DNA of 64,000 nt from Laetiporus sulphureus 93-53 (Eukaryota; Basidiomycota; Agaricomycetes; Polyporales; Laetiporaceae). The position numbers and the translations under genes are program-made. Under the pieces are notes generated by a model, which did not search any database, was not told the DNA's origin, and saw nothing but the letters and a program-made list of their open reading frames with translations. The stretch is taken from assembly GCF_001632365.1 (NCBI RefSeq), contig NW_024468558.1, forward strand, positions 164,595 to 228,594, read 5' to 3'. Of this stretch, positions 48,615 to 58,982 are shown piece by piece; the stretch's first letter is position 1; each line of letters starts with the position of its first letter.

Positions 48615-50708
48615 ATGACTGTCAACTCCTCTCCCAGCGAAACCGCCACAATAGTTCCCGATGAGGCCCCCCAGTATATACCGGCAGACGGCGACGACAA
48701 TGAACTGAGCCAACCCATGACTCACGATCGCACTCGGGCAGATCTGAGTTTCCCCTTCACCACTACCGATGTCGAACGCGGAGGATTCACCGATGAATAC
48801 CGTACCACCTCCAAAACCGGTTATATGCAGGCCGATCTCGCCCTGCGACCGATCCCCACTCATGTCTCAGAGCTTCCCGGTGCTCTTCGGGATCCAGAAA
48901 AGGCCGCACAACTAAAGGATATGAAGTTGGTGACCTGGCTTCCAAACGACCCGGAGGATCCGCGGAATTGGTCAGATCTCTACCGCTGGTGTATGTCCGT
49001 TTCGTTCATTTTACTGCTTACGGGCCGCTGATTCTTTATGACTAGATCTTACCGGCGTTTGTGCGCTTACTGTCGTTTGCGCTGCGTTCGGTAGCGCCGT
49101 CGTTACCGGTGATTTCAAAGACATAGAGGATGAATTTCACGTTGGGGAGGTCGTTATCGCGTTGACGGTATCGTTGATGGTGGTTGGTTTCGGTATCGGT
49201 CCGCTGATATGGGCGCCATTGGTGAGTTCACTTTTGCTTTGCCAGCTATCTCATGTCGGCTTACAAGGATTTAGAGTGAGCTGATGGGACGGAGACCGAT
49301 TTGGATTGGCCCCGCTTTCCTCTATGTTAGTAAGTGTGCATTCTACCCGGTCAGGAGGTGCCGATTCTCATTGATCTCCAGTATTCAACATTCCATGTGC
49401 TGTTGCGAAGAATATTCAGACGCTTTGTATCTGTCGATTCTTCTGCGGTATCTTCGCCTCGAGTCCTCTCGCCCTCGCTGGCGGTACGATCTCCGATCTT
49501 TGGGACAACAACGAGCGTGGATTTGCCATTGCTTTGTTCGCCGCAGCTCCCTACGGTGGACCCGTATTGGGTCCCATCGTCGGTGGTTTCATCGGCGAGA
49601 ACATCGGCTGGCGTTGGATCATTTGGATCAACATGATCTTCTCCGGCCTTTCGTTCGGCCTCACGTGCACGCTCCCAGAGACATTTGCTCCTACTCTGCT
49701 GAAGAAGCGTGCGGCGCGTCTACGGAAGGAGACTGGAAACCCGAACATTACTACTGAGCAGGAGCTGTTCCAGGCTTCTCTGACCCAGATCATCATTGAG
49801 ACCCTTATTCGTCCGTTCCGTGAGTATCCGATCTTCTTATTCTTACTGTGGTCCACCATATTTACGGCCAATTCAGAGATGCTTGCTACTGAGCCCATCC
49901 TGCTGCTCATGTCCTTGTATGTTGCCTTGATCTACGGTCTTCTTGTAAGCGCTACCTTTGTTCTAGCCAATCGGCGTATTCTGACTTCGACCGTAGTACG
50001 CCTTCTTCTTCGCTTTCCCTGTCGTCTTTACCGAAGCGTACCACTTTGATGACGGTCACTCCGGTCTCGTGTTCAGCTCCGTCTTGATCGGCTTGTTCAT
50101 CGCGCTGTTCGTCACCCCGCGCATTGAGGCCGATTATCGGAAGCGCGCGGAGGCGAAGGGCGGGAGGGCGGATCCTGAGGATCGTCTCGTCGGCATGATG
50201 ATCGGCTGTTGGTTTATTCCAGTTTCCCTGTTCATCTTCGGTTGGACGTCGCCTCCGGCTGTCATGCCCGGAGGTGGCAATTGGGTTGGACCCTGCTCGT
50301 CGGGTATCCCGTTCGGCTTTGGCAGTAAGTCTCGTTTCTCGTTGTGAGTGTGCGTGCGTGGCTCACCGCTGGCGTGTGTAGTGGTTATTCTGTACTTTTC
50401 TGCCAACGCGTACCTTATTGATGCGTTCCCCGGTTATGTCGCGTCTGCGTTGGCCGCGAAGACCGTTGTTCGTTCCGGCTCTGGTGCTGCGATGCCGCTG
50501 TTCATCGAGGCGATGTACCACAATCTCGGCAACGGCTGGGCTGCGTCTACATGGGCGTTCATCTCTATTGCCATGGTACGTCCGACTCATATCATCATTT
50601 TTCGTTCTATCGAATAACGCGTCCGTGTCCCTGCAGATTCCTGTACCGTTCCTGTTCTACCGATACGGCAAAGCGATCCGCGCAAAGTCAAAGCGTGCTG
50701 CTGCATAG
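48615..50708 (+). CDS. MFS transporter, drug:H+ antiporter DHA1-like
   Basis: Eight exons (48615-48990, 49046-49221, 49275-49329, 49382-49819, 49877-49944, 49997-50324, 50382-50575, 50637-50708) encode about 568 residues. A hydrophilic N-terminus ends VTWLPNDPEDPRNWSDLYRW, the usual lead-in to helix 1 in this group. Membrane segments follow, with signature A as APLSELMGRRPIWIG after helix 2, LAGGTISDLWDNNERGFAIA before helix 5, the antiporter motif C-like APYGGPVLGPIVGGFIGE in helix 5, and RWIIWINMIFSGL in helix 6. The C-terminal half contains PVVFTEAYHFDDGHSGL and SGAAMPLFIEAMYHNLGNGW, as in fungal polyamine/drug exporters of the Tpo1/Flu1 type. Plasma-membrane export of small organic molecules is inferred; the substrate is unknown. 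Confidence 0.92.
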
Positions 50709-51309
50709 ATGCCTTCCGTTCTCTTTCTCGTTCTCTCTGTCCATTCCTTCACAGACTCTGAACTTTCGTCGTTCATACATCCCATCCGTCCATCCATCGT
50801 TGCCTGGTCTGACCCCCATCCATCTGTCTACCTCGCTGCAATCAATGTTCCCGTCCCGATTCCCGCAATCATGGCATAGAGGTGCGCGTAGATAGCATGT
50901 AATTTATGTTCTATACCCGGTTTTACTTTCGGTATAATCGAATTAATGTGGCCATTTAGTTAGTTGTTGCTGTTGGTTAGTTGATGTCGTAAAGCAGAGT
51001 TGTTGGTGCTGTTGAGTCGAAGCAGGATGCGAAGCTTAATATCGTCTGTCGTTCAGAAAAGACGATTTTATAGGTCTGCCTAGGGGAGACAAGATGCGAA
51101 GCAGTTTTGCGGTAATTTGGAGAGTGAACGGATCTCTGAGCGCTTACATCGCGTGTGGTCGAAGAGCGCGTTCAACACAAGCTTGAACTTTGTCTCACGA
51201 CTTTGAGCTCGACTTCTTGCCTTTCAATGAGCACTTTCACGACGTTGTCTCCTACTTGAGTTTCCGTCTATCGCGTGGCTGTATAGGAGGAATATCCACC
51301 AGTCGAAAA
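50709..51309. other. Intergenic between MFS and F-box genes
   Basis: 601 bp, 3' UTR of the MFS gene and promoter of the next. The open frame of the F-box gene extends upstream to 51190 but has no ATG before 51310. Confidence 0.5.
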
Positions 51310-52398
51310 ATGGCAAGCCGACGCGTAGTCCACGATGACCTCCCGTTTGAACCCATGGATCTGCAAGTCATCGGTAATCACCCGGAGCACGTCGACGAGT
51401 CCATGCTCTCCATCTCTATCAGCACAAAGGATCGCCTCGACCTTGGAGACGTCGAGGCTGCTGCCCCTAAAGCCACGCTCGGCGCTCTGAGCCCGTTACC
51501 CACGGAGCTGTTCGACTTTGTAGTGCAGGATTCCGACTTGCGCACAGTCGCGGCACTGCGTCTCGTAAACAGGCGTGCACGTACGAGCGTTGACGCCTCC
51601 GCGCCGTACAAGTACCTCCTCCGACACGCGCCTCACATCGTCGCCGCGCTCGCGCAGACAGGGATCTCGTCATTCTTCACGGTGGATCAGGTCTTCCAGG
51701 TGCTTTGCAGCAACAGATGCGTCCAGTGCGATAAGTTCGGTTCCGTGCTCTTCATCCCCGAGTGCCTGCGCTGCTGCTTCAGCTGCTTGCAGAATGTGTC
51801 GTGGATGATGCCCATGACCGAGAGCGACGCAAAAGCCGTGTACGGGCTCACCAGGCGCGCACTGGTGGACGTCCCGAGCATGCTGTCTCTCCCCGGAACC
51901 TACACGTTCGAGTCCCTCGCCCATCGCAAGCGCTTCCGGTTATACAGCTATAGGATGGTCGAGCTTCACGGGGACGCCGACGTTGTGCTGCGGTACTTGA
52001 ACAAGGAGGGACTATCGGCGAGAAACCAGTCCTGGCGCCGCCTGTGGGAGCCCGCCCGGAATGGCTCAAAGTTCATCACGTCCGCGCGGTTCATGGCGGG
52101 CATCTCCATCCCCTGGTTCGACACCGTGACGCGCACGACGTACGCCGGGTATGCGTGCCGGGGGTGCCAGTTGCGGGTTATGAGGCGGCTGAAGCAGGGC
52201 ATTGACGTGGCGTTGGTCCCCGAGCTTATGTGTCGGCAGTACCGCATGTACCTGGAGGACGAGCTGCTCGAGCACGCGAAGCACTGTCCGGAGGCACAGG
52301 AAATATCCGCACTCGCCAACCTCTCGCGCAAGCTCAGCACTCAGGGTAGCCCGGTGACAGAAGAACAGAGTCAACTCCGTGAGCTGCATAACATTTGA
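51310..52398 (+). CDS. F-box protein with cysteine-rich segment
   Basis: Single exon, 362 residues from the first ATG (MASRRVVHDDLPFEP). The F-box is at about residues 55-95: LSPLPTELFDFVVQDSDLRT, VAALRLVNRRARTSVD. It is followed by YLLRHAPHIVAAL and a zinc-ribbon-like Cys cluster CVQCDKFGSVLFIPECLRCC with FSC after it, a combination common in fungal F-box proteins of unknown substrate. The C-terminal part has another Cys pair (GYACRGCQLRVMRRL) and a helical HAKHCPEAQE segment. Likely a Skp1-binding SCF adaptor. It is unrelated in layout to the leucine-rich F-box protein at 6-7 kb. Confidence 0.82.
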   Translation: MASRRVVHDDLPFEPMDLQVIGNHPEHVDESMLSISISTKDRLDLGDVEAAAPKATLGALSPLPTELFDFVVQDSDLRTVAALRLVNRRARTSVDASAPYKYLLRHAPHIVAALAQTGISSFFTVDQVFQVLCSNRCVQCDKFGSVLFIPECLRCCFSCLQNVSWMMPMTESDAKAVYGLTRRALVDVPSMLSLPGTYTFESLAHRKRFRLYSYRMVELHGDADVVLRYLNKEGLSARNQSWRRLWEPARNGSKFITSARFMAGISIPWFDTVTRTTYAGYACRGCQLRVMRRLKQGIDVALVPELMCRQYRMYLEDELLEHAKHCPEAQEISALANLSRKLSTQGSPVTEEQSQLRELHNI

Positions 52399-53956
52399 TG
52401 CCACTCTATGCTCTGACAACATGGGCCATGCGTTACAGTCGAGCAAATGGTCAGCTGTGCTTCAGTCATTTTCTGCTGCCTGTCATGCTGATATCTCTTC
52501 ACCAGGCACTCGATCTCATAGTGTAGTGATGATTGCCAGGCTGCGCTCGCGTCGTCTGGTTGAATTACACCATTTAGCCGCCCATGACAGCGCTGGCTCG
52601 CACAGCTTCGGGACAACAGCACATAATGCCGGAACGGCTTCAGCGGACGGCCTTGCGACATCTTTGGTCCGCAGCCAGCTGAAGACGTCCTTGACGGATA
52701 GTATTCTTAGGCCTTTGATCATGTTCGTTACGGTAGGGTGTCCACCAGTATGCTTACAGGATAAACAGATGAGATGCGGATCCGGTGACTACATGTCAAA
52801 CTACAGCGTAATCAATATGTACCACGATGAATCGATGACCCCTGCGCTATCGCGCCGTTGCTGATTTCGTAAACAGTGGTCGAACTCATCTCACGCCGCA
52901 GTCCCACAGTCATCGCTTGTCTTGCTCTCGCTTTTCCTTACTGGATGTGCGTTCCCACGGCGTTTCATGCAGATTTCCGACGCGTATTGCGGTCGACCTA
53001 GCTTTTCGTTCGTGTTCTGGACTTCGAACGGAAAATACTTTCACATCAAATCGTCGAGTTGAAGACCAAGCCTCCAAAACAAACTTGACTTCTCCAAATC
53101 TCTCAATGAGCATCAATCCTCACAAGATACCCAGTCATTCCCTGTTCGGAACGTGCATTCTATCAGGCACCGCTTGCATCAGTACGGTTTCCACCGACTG
53201 TACGGCTTTGAATACGCGCGGCAGCATCCCGGGAGATTCGCCTGCATTGCGGGAACCTTGTTGTGAATATAGAATGCACTGCTGCCTACTGCTACTAATC
53301 CACCCGCTGCGGATGTCCCACTTGGCAAATATCATTGCGCGGTCAATTTGTGGTGCCGCTCGAGGATCATTGCCATGGCGTTTCTACACAACTACAAGCA
53401 ATGTGGATAAGCAGGATTTCCGAAGCTCCAGATTGCGCATGCTTGTCTCTGATCCACGACTGAAGCCACCGGAAACCGCCAAGGCAACCCCCATATTACG
53501 TAAGCAAACAAGTAAGGCAGCTGTTGTCGTTCGGACATGGTTATTGTTCTCGCCACAAAGTGACACAAGCGCAACAATAACAGTGAACAATAGCAAAGAA
53601 GCGATGCTTTCTATAGAGATAGTAGAGACGGTAAGATACCCTGTTAATCACCGAGAACCACTCTAACCGGGGTTGCAAATAGACTCCATGCCTCGTGTTC
53701 AGATCTGCTGCGTCGGACGCTTCGCAGATAAAAATTTTGCTCTTATAAGAGGAACACGCGGTTCGTGGCCCGCAGCCTTCTCCTGGTCCGGGCTCACCAC
53801 TACTAGCTGGATTTCTGCGGTGCTGGGACACCTGTCTTTCCTCGTCGTATTATCTCGTATACACTGGGCTGCATACGCTTCTTACTCTCCTTGTATTGAT
53901 ACCCTGCTGGCCACCTCCATCATTTTGACTTTCAATAACGATATTCTTAAACGAGC
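52399..53956. other. Intergenic with a long unassigned open frame
   Basis: 1.56 kb. A 249-codon frame on + (52917-53666) lacks a true ATG start, is Ser/Cys/Thr/Arg-rich and matches no family I know, so I leave it unannotated. The right end is the promoter of the next gene. Confidence 0.4.
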
Positions 53957-54783
53957 ATGCTGTTGAATCCACGAGCATGTACGTATACAAGCAGCTCTGC
54001 GTAGTGATCGATACTGATATGGGCGTTTCGCAGATGTCTTCATCGGCCTCAATGTGCTCCGCATCACCAGTATTCTTGCGATGCTACTTGTCTTCGCAAG
54101 CAGCATATTCGTGATGGTGAAGGATGTGGAGGCATATAATGACTTCCAATCGGGCAACAGCACCAGTGCGACAGACTGCGACTATATCCCGTACGTTTAT
54201 TTGACATCGAAGCGGATTGCCATCGCTCATATCCACGGATGCATTGCGCCACAGAGACAGCGACGTCCCCAACCAGACGTTCGGCATCTTCTTCGCAGTG
54301 ATCAACCGGATTCTCATCATCTTTGAGGTCAACATGCTCATCCTCTCAGAGGTTGGCTGGCCCGCCGTCTTCTTCGACCGGTTCTTCCCCGTGCTAGGCT
54401 GCGATTTCGGCGTTGGCCCGCTCGGGCTCTTCCAGTGCCTCATTGGCGCGATGATCCTCTCGCACCACGTCGACGACTTCACGCTCGTCGCCGCGTTCTT
54501 CATGTTCGCCGTGGGCTGCGTGAATATGCTAGCGGGGTTGATCTTCCGCGAGAAGGTCAGGATCAGACGGTCGATTCTTGCGTGGCGCGAACGGGCGAAG
54601 GACATCCTCCCTACGCACAAGCTCCCGCCACAGCTGGCTCGGCCGGTTGAGGGCTTCGTTGAGAACGTCTTCAGCAGCAAAGGCGAAGGAGAGAAGACAC
54701 ACGAGATCAACCTTCAGGGGCTGAAGGCTGGATTCGGATTTGGAAGGCAGGGTGAGAAGAAGGCTCAACTGAAGGGTGAATAG
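53957..54783 (+). CDS. Multi-pass membrane protein of fungal unknown-function family
   Basis: Three exons, 53957-53978, 54034-54190 and 54255-54783, give about 235 residues; the 22-nt first exon supplies MLLNPRAY and joins in phase to VFIGLNVLRITSILAMLLVF. There are four hydrophobic segments: VLRITSILAMLLVFASSIFV; IFFAVINRILIIFEVNMLIL; LGLFQCLIGAMIL; and TLVAAFFMFAVGCVNMLAGL. A loop contains DYIPDSDVPNQTFG with a glycosylation sequon. The cytoplasmic tail is basic, then Gly/Lys-rich. It resembles a family of basidiomycete hypothetical membrane proteins (possibly DUF7598, from memory). No transport or enzymatic motif is visible, so no function is proposed. Confidence 0.8.
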
Positions 54784-55516
54784 TTTGAGAATCTCCAAAT
54801 GCATCCCACAAGCCTTACATTTGCGCTGCAGGATTTCTGATATCCAGACCGCTGGAGACATTACCGCGCTATGCACCTGCGCCTGCACCACAAACTCAAC
54901 GACCAGCAAGCTCTCGCAGTAGTTCTCACGGTAGTTCTCGCGCAGGCTCGCCAGAACCCCAATTCAAGTCCAGCAAGTACGCGATTTGATGATGATGCAC
55001 GTACATTGTTTTGTTAGCAACAATCATTCATGAAACGTCACGTCAGACGCCGGACCTTGGGACATTCGCATACTTTAGACACTGCCAGCTATAATGCAGA
55101 TGAAGACCACCGGGAGTGGCATGACCATAGTGTAGCCATAGTTCGTCGGCAGATTTGATTGTACTATTGATACAATAAATTCTTTCATTCAATGCATGAG
55201 ACCTGATCCAAGGCAAACTTCGCAAACGTTTGTATCCTTTATGAGGGACAGTGTGCACAGATCAGAATATATGAAAAGAATAAATGTTGGGCTAGCGTGA
55301 GAGATCCACGTCTGGATCGTCTTTGTGCTGGGGTCAAGCAGATGTTATGAGTTGCGTGACAGGTATAGTCCGTGCTGATGATGAGAGTAAGCCTTTGAGG
55401 GCGGAATGGGCGACCGACCGAAAGAGGTTGTTTTCGCAGAGGACGCGATCGTAGAAATCATGAAGTGTTATGATCTTTTGAGGCTCTTTGTTTATGAGTC
55501 CTGAGATGTGGGCTGC
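54784..55516. other. Intergenic, convergent 3' ends
   Basis: 733 bp between the membrane protein (+) and the zinc-knuckle gene (-). Nothing recognised. Confidence 0.5.
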
Positions 55517-56416
55517 CTAGGGAGGTTTCACCATTGGAAGAGCAAATCCGTTGTAGACTGGCAAGCCGGACCATAGGAAATAGGTATCAGGATATTCAGC
55601 CCATCGCCGGGTCGAGACCGGTTCTTGTTGCGATGGATCAGAACGAGTCGAGGTGCCTTCAGGAGCGAGGACTCCTTCTTGGTCATCGTCACCATCTTTT
55701 TCTGTCGATAATCGCTCAACGGACCTTCGCGACAGGTCAAAAGACGCAACAGAGTCGCCAACATAAACGGAGCCGGTTTTCTCGGAGGATGCGTCTTGCA
55801 CGCCAGAAATATCCAAACCGGCGGAGAGGTCTATCCTTTCATCTTCGTTCTCGCCTACGATGATAAATTCCATTTCAAGCGGATCTTCCTCAATCTCGTC
55901 CATTCGTTCGCCAGAGATGAATGTCCAGATACGTTCTCTTGGATCAGAGGTACCGACCCATCCTTTTGGATAGCCCCAACATGCCATGTTTTGTAACCAA
56001 GGCGCACGTTCTCCGACGTCTCCTTCTTGCAGACCCAGTGCCTCCCGTAATGCAGGCCCTCTGACCTGCCCAGGCTCGAAGTCCTTAAGCCATTGCAATC
56101 GCTGCCATCGCCATCCTTCCACTTCATGTATACGCTGTGGGACGCCGGCTGAATCGTCATTGTGGAAGTTGAACATTTGCCTGGAGAGCGCTATAAGAGC
56201 ATGGTTACGAGGCTCGGGACAGGATGAGAGCATGTGCCCAGTGGAGCCACAGTTGAAACAGCATCTAGTGTCGTCCGAGTCCATCTCAACTTCTTCATCC
56301 AAGCCAAGCACACGATCGCCGTATTGGTTGTATAGATAAACAGGTTTGCAGTTGACGTACGCAGATGACGGATGGTCAGGCAGCGTGTCCTCCAGAAACA
56401 GCGGGGCCAACTGCAT
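55517..56416 (-). CDS. Zinc-knuckle/PSP-domain protein, ZCCHC8-like
   Basis: Single exon. I favour the ATG at 56416 (MQLAPLFLEDTLPDHPSSAY), three bases after the stop of the upstream gene; an in-frame ATG at 56449 would overlap that gene. The N-terminal third carries a CX2CX4HX4C knuckle, CFNCGSTGHMLSSCPEPRNH, followed by IALSRQMFNFH as in ZCCHC8. Next comes a PSP-like region: FEPGQVRGPALREALGL, then PWLQNMACWGYPKGWVG and DPRERIW. The remainder is acidic and disordered, with an aromatic C-terminal segment (YPDTYFLWSGLPVYNGF). In animals ZCCHC8 scaffolds the nuclear exosome targeting complex with Mtr4; a nuclear RNA surveillance role is inferred by family. Confidence 0.8.
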   Translation of the reverse strand: MQLAPLFLEDTLPDHPSSAYVNCKPVYLYNQYGDRVLGLDEEVEMDSDDTRCCFNCGSTGHMLSSCPEPRNHALIALSRQMFNFHNDDSAGVPQRIHEVEGWRWQRLQWLKDFEPGQVRGPALREALGLQEGDVGERAPWLQNMACWGYPKGWVGTSDPRERIWTFISGERMDEIEEDPLEMEFIIVGENEDERIDLSAGLDISGVQDASSEKTGSVYVGDSVASFDLSRRSVERLSTEKDGDDDQEGVLAPEGTSTRSDPSQQEPVSTRRWAEYPDTYFLWSGLPVYNGFALPMVKPP

Positions 56417-56418
56417 GA

Positions 56419-56819
56419 TCAGGGCTTGGCCTGCCCATCCTTGGTCCATGGTGTCCGTTCCCAGACGTCAAGCGCGTCGTTCACCGTCTGCGCGTCCCAG
56501 CGGCCCTTGGCGATCTCCTTGCCCTCGAGATGCAGGGCCGGGATCCAGTATATATACTTCTTCTTCCACCGCTCCTGCCCAGCGTCCTGGATGTTGACCG
56601 TCTCGAGTTCGAAAGAGCGTCGTTGTTTGACTTTGGCGAGCTCTGCCTTGGCGATCTGGAAGGGGCATGATTAGATGAACGGTGTGGGTTGGTTGTAATG
56701 ATACTACATACATCACAGAGTGAGCAGTTAGGACCAGAGAACAAGGTCAGCCGTGCAATACGACCGATGTGGCTGGCCATCCGCACACTAGCTCTCAGTG
56801 ATGGAAGTCGGTTAGACAT
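56419..56819 (-). CDS. Glutaredoxin-like protein (DUF836, yeast YDR286C type)
   Basis: Two exons, 56712-56819 and 56419-56655, give 114 residues. A thioredoxin-fold start is evident: RIARLTLFSGPNCSLCDIAK with a CxxC (C-S-L-C), then ELAKVKQQR-like helix, FELETVNIQDAGQERWKKKY, the cis-Pro strand YIYWIPALHLEGKEIAKGRW and DAQTVNDALDVW. This fits the short glutaredoxin-like family found in fungi. The first 22 residues (MSNRLPSLRASVRMASHIGR) are basic and hydroxylated and could target mitochondria; MASHIGR is an alternative start. The stop lies within a few bases of the start of the downstream ZCCHC8-like frame on the same strand. Oxidoreductase function is inferred. Confidence 0.85.
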
Positions 56820-57185
56820 GAACGGATGTGGGCATGAACGCCAATATGTCACACTCACCAGTCTACTACCAATGTCGATTCACCTGAGAGTTAGTAGGCC
56901 GAGCTGTTGGCCTGCCGCTTGATGAGCGAGAGAGGAAGCCAAAAACAAAGTCGGCGGCGGATCCGATAGAAGAGAGACGCCTTGCTCGCGCTCGCTATCG
57001 AGTCAACGAGGACGACGATGCCGAACTTGCGTTTGAATCTCTTCGGCCTACACTCACGACTTAAAGCGGCCTCCAATACCTCTTCAGCTGTGGTGCAGAT
57101 ACTCTCCTGCAATCAGAAAGACAGAAAGTAATTCATATACACCTGATCCATTCTCTCGAACTGCTGAGGAGTATCGACAAGATCA
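56820..57185. promoter_or_regulatory. Divergent region, glutaredoxin-like / aminotransferase
   Basis: 366 bp between divergent starts. A minus-strand open frame at 56891-57112 (containing FGIVVLVDSIASASKASLFY) has no ATG of its own near the start and may be chance or an upstream exon. Confidence 0.4.
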
Positions 57186-58640
57186 ATGTCGTCGCTCGCA
57201 TTTCGGCTCTCCCGGGGTATCGAGAACACTAGCTGTCCTCCGTGAGTGTATTGTTAACCCTCTTTGATTATGGATGATTCTGGATGATATTGAGGTAGAG
57301 AATCTATAGCATTCCTCAAGCGTACAAGTGGGCAGCAGAATATGTTCCTACCCCGGGCCGTCCTTTGCTAGATATGTCTCAAGGAGTGCCTGGCACTCCT
57401 CCGCCAAAACCTGTTCTGGACGCTCTTGCGACGGCTTCCTCTGATCCTGCCAGCTGCGGATATGTACCTAATGTTGGCGAGCTCTCTCTCAGGAAAGCCG
57501 TAGTCGAGGAGATGAAGCATGGCTACGGCGAAGACACAGACGTTACTCCAGATGATATTGCAATCACTGCTGGATGCAACCTTGCGTTTGTTGCGGTGGC
57601 CATGACGCTGGCAGACGCGGGCGACGAGATCATTCTTCCGATACCTTGGTTCGTGCCTGGCGTTCGTGCGTTGCATTGAGCAAGGCTGATTAGGTGGCAG
57701 GTATTTCAATCATGAGTATGTCTCCATTATTTATGGGTCGATGGCTTCAATGACATCAGGATAGGATGACCCTCACCACGTTGAATATCAAGCCAGTAAT
57801 CCTTCCAACCCGTTCCGAGGAAGGTTTCATGCCGTCCCCAGAACGATGCGCATCCCTCATTACGCCAAAGACGAAAGCAATTATCCTCGTCTCACCGAAC
57901 AACCCAGTAAGCAATGCTCTACATATTCCATACGCATTGAAATTCAGACTTTCTAGACCGGAGCGGTGTATTCTCCAGCTCGCATATATGAGTTCGCGCA
58001 ATTAGCCCGAAAGCACAACGTCGCCCTCGTGATCGACGAAACGTACCGCGATTTCATCACCACTGGGGTTCCTCACTTCCTCTTCCAGCACACGCCCAAC
58101 TGGGACTGGCGTACTACGTTCATACATTTATACTCTTTCTCTAAGGCATACTGCATCCCAGGCCACCGCCTTGGCATGCTCTGTGCCTCACCAGTACTCA
58201 TTCCGCACATATGCACCGCGCTCGACTCCCTACAAATCTGTGCCCCGCGTCCGCCACAACTCGCACTCGCGCCGCTTCTGCCCACGCTGCGTCCTTTTGT
58301 GCAAGAGACCGCACACGCCATCGCACATCGCCACACGCTGTTCCGCGCAGTGCTCCCGAAGAACTGGAAGATCGGCTCGCAGGGCGGATACTATGCATTC
58401 GTGCGCCATCCTTTCGTCGGCATGGATTCCACCGATGTCTGCAAGCGGCTCGCACGCGAGATGGGCGTCGTGTGTTTGCCTGCGACATTCTTTGAGCCTA
58501 AGAGGGAGCCAGGTGCTGAGCTGGAGCGGTGGATCCGGTTTTCGGTCGCGAATGTGAACGACGAGAAGGTCAAGTTGGTTTGTGAACGACTGGCTGAGAG
58601 CGAGAATGTTTTCGGATGGAAGGTAGACTCATTGTCGTGA
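57186..58640 (+). CDS. PLP-dependent class I/II aminotransferase
   Basis: Five exons (57186-57241, 57310-57648, 57701-57715, 57765-57906, 57957-58640), about 411 residues. Fold-type I features: N-terminal LLDMSQGVPGTPPPKPVLDA, substrate-side GYVPNVGELSLRKAVVEEM, cofactor-loop AITAGCNLAFVAVAMTLADA, PIPWYFNHEM, PLP-contact VSPNNPTGAVYSP, VIDETYRDF, and the Schiff-base lysine in YSFSKAYCIPGHRLG. A C-terminal Arg (RWIRFSVANV) is in the expected place for the substrate carboxylate. The 15-nt exon 57701-57715 encodes the conserved YFNHE. The exact amino donor cannot be told; the motifs suit broad aspartate/aromatic aminotransferases. The start at 57186 gives a short N-terminus with no clear targeting signal. 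Confidence 0.9.
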
Positions 58641-58982
58641 TATATATATGGATCAAGTCGAGACCGTTATAGAGGTGGGTGTCCATTACAGTGTATTCCT
58701 GCCGTTACGATCGCTTGATGGACTCACTCGAGGCTGGTCGTGAATCAGGATCTATTGACTTACGGAATACACCAATGTGTCCTTTGACATCTTGCAGTGG
58801 CGGTCAAGGACCTCGCTGGTATGTTGCTTATCTAGTTCATCAAAAATGAAGGATGTGTCTCCAAAAACCCAACAATATGAACTGACAGGATTGATCTGTT
58901 GTGATGACGGGCAAAAATCATCGATCATAGGATATGATAGCGGTCCAATTAGTCCGGAAGTGTAAGTCCACGACCTCACTCC
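58641..58982. other. Intergenic, convergent 3' ends
   Basis: 342 bp between aminotransferase (+) and phospholipase B (-). It contains a TATATATATA stretch at 58640-58650. No gene. Confidence 0.5.

Noticed and set aside
52917..53666. 249-codon open frame on the + strand
   Set aside because: It has no ATG at its start, biased Ser/Cys/Thr/Arg composition, no domain and no splice partners. It could be chance, so it is not called as a gene.
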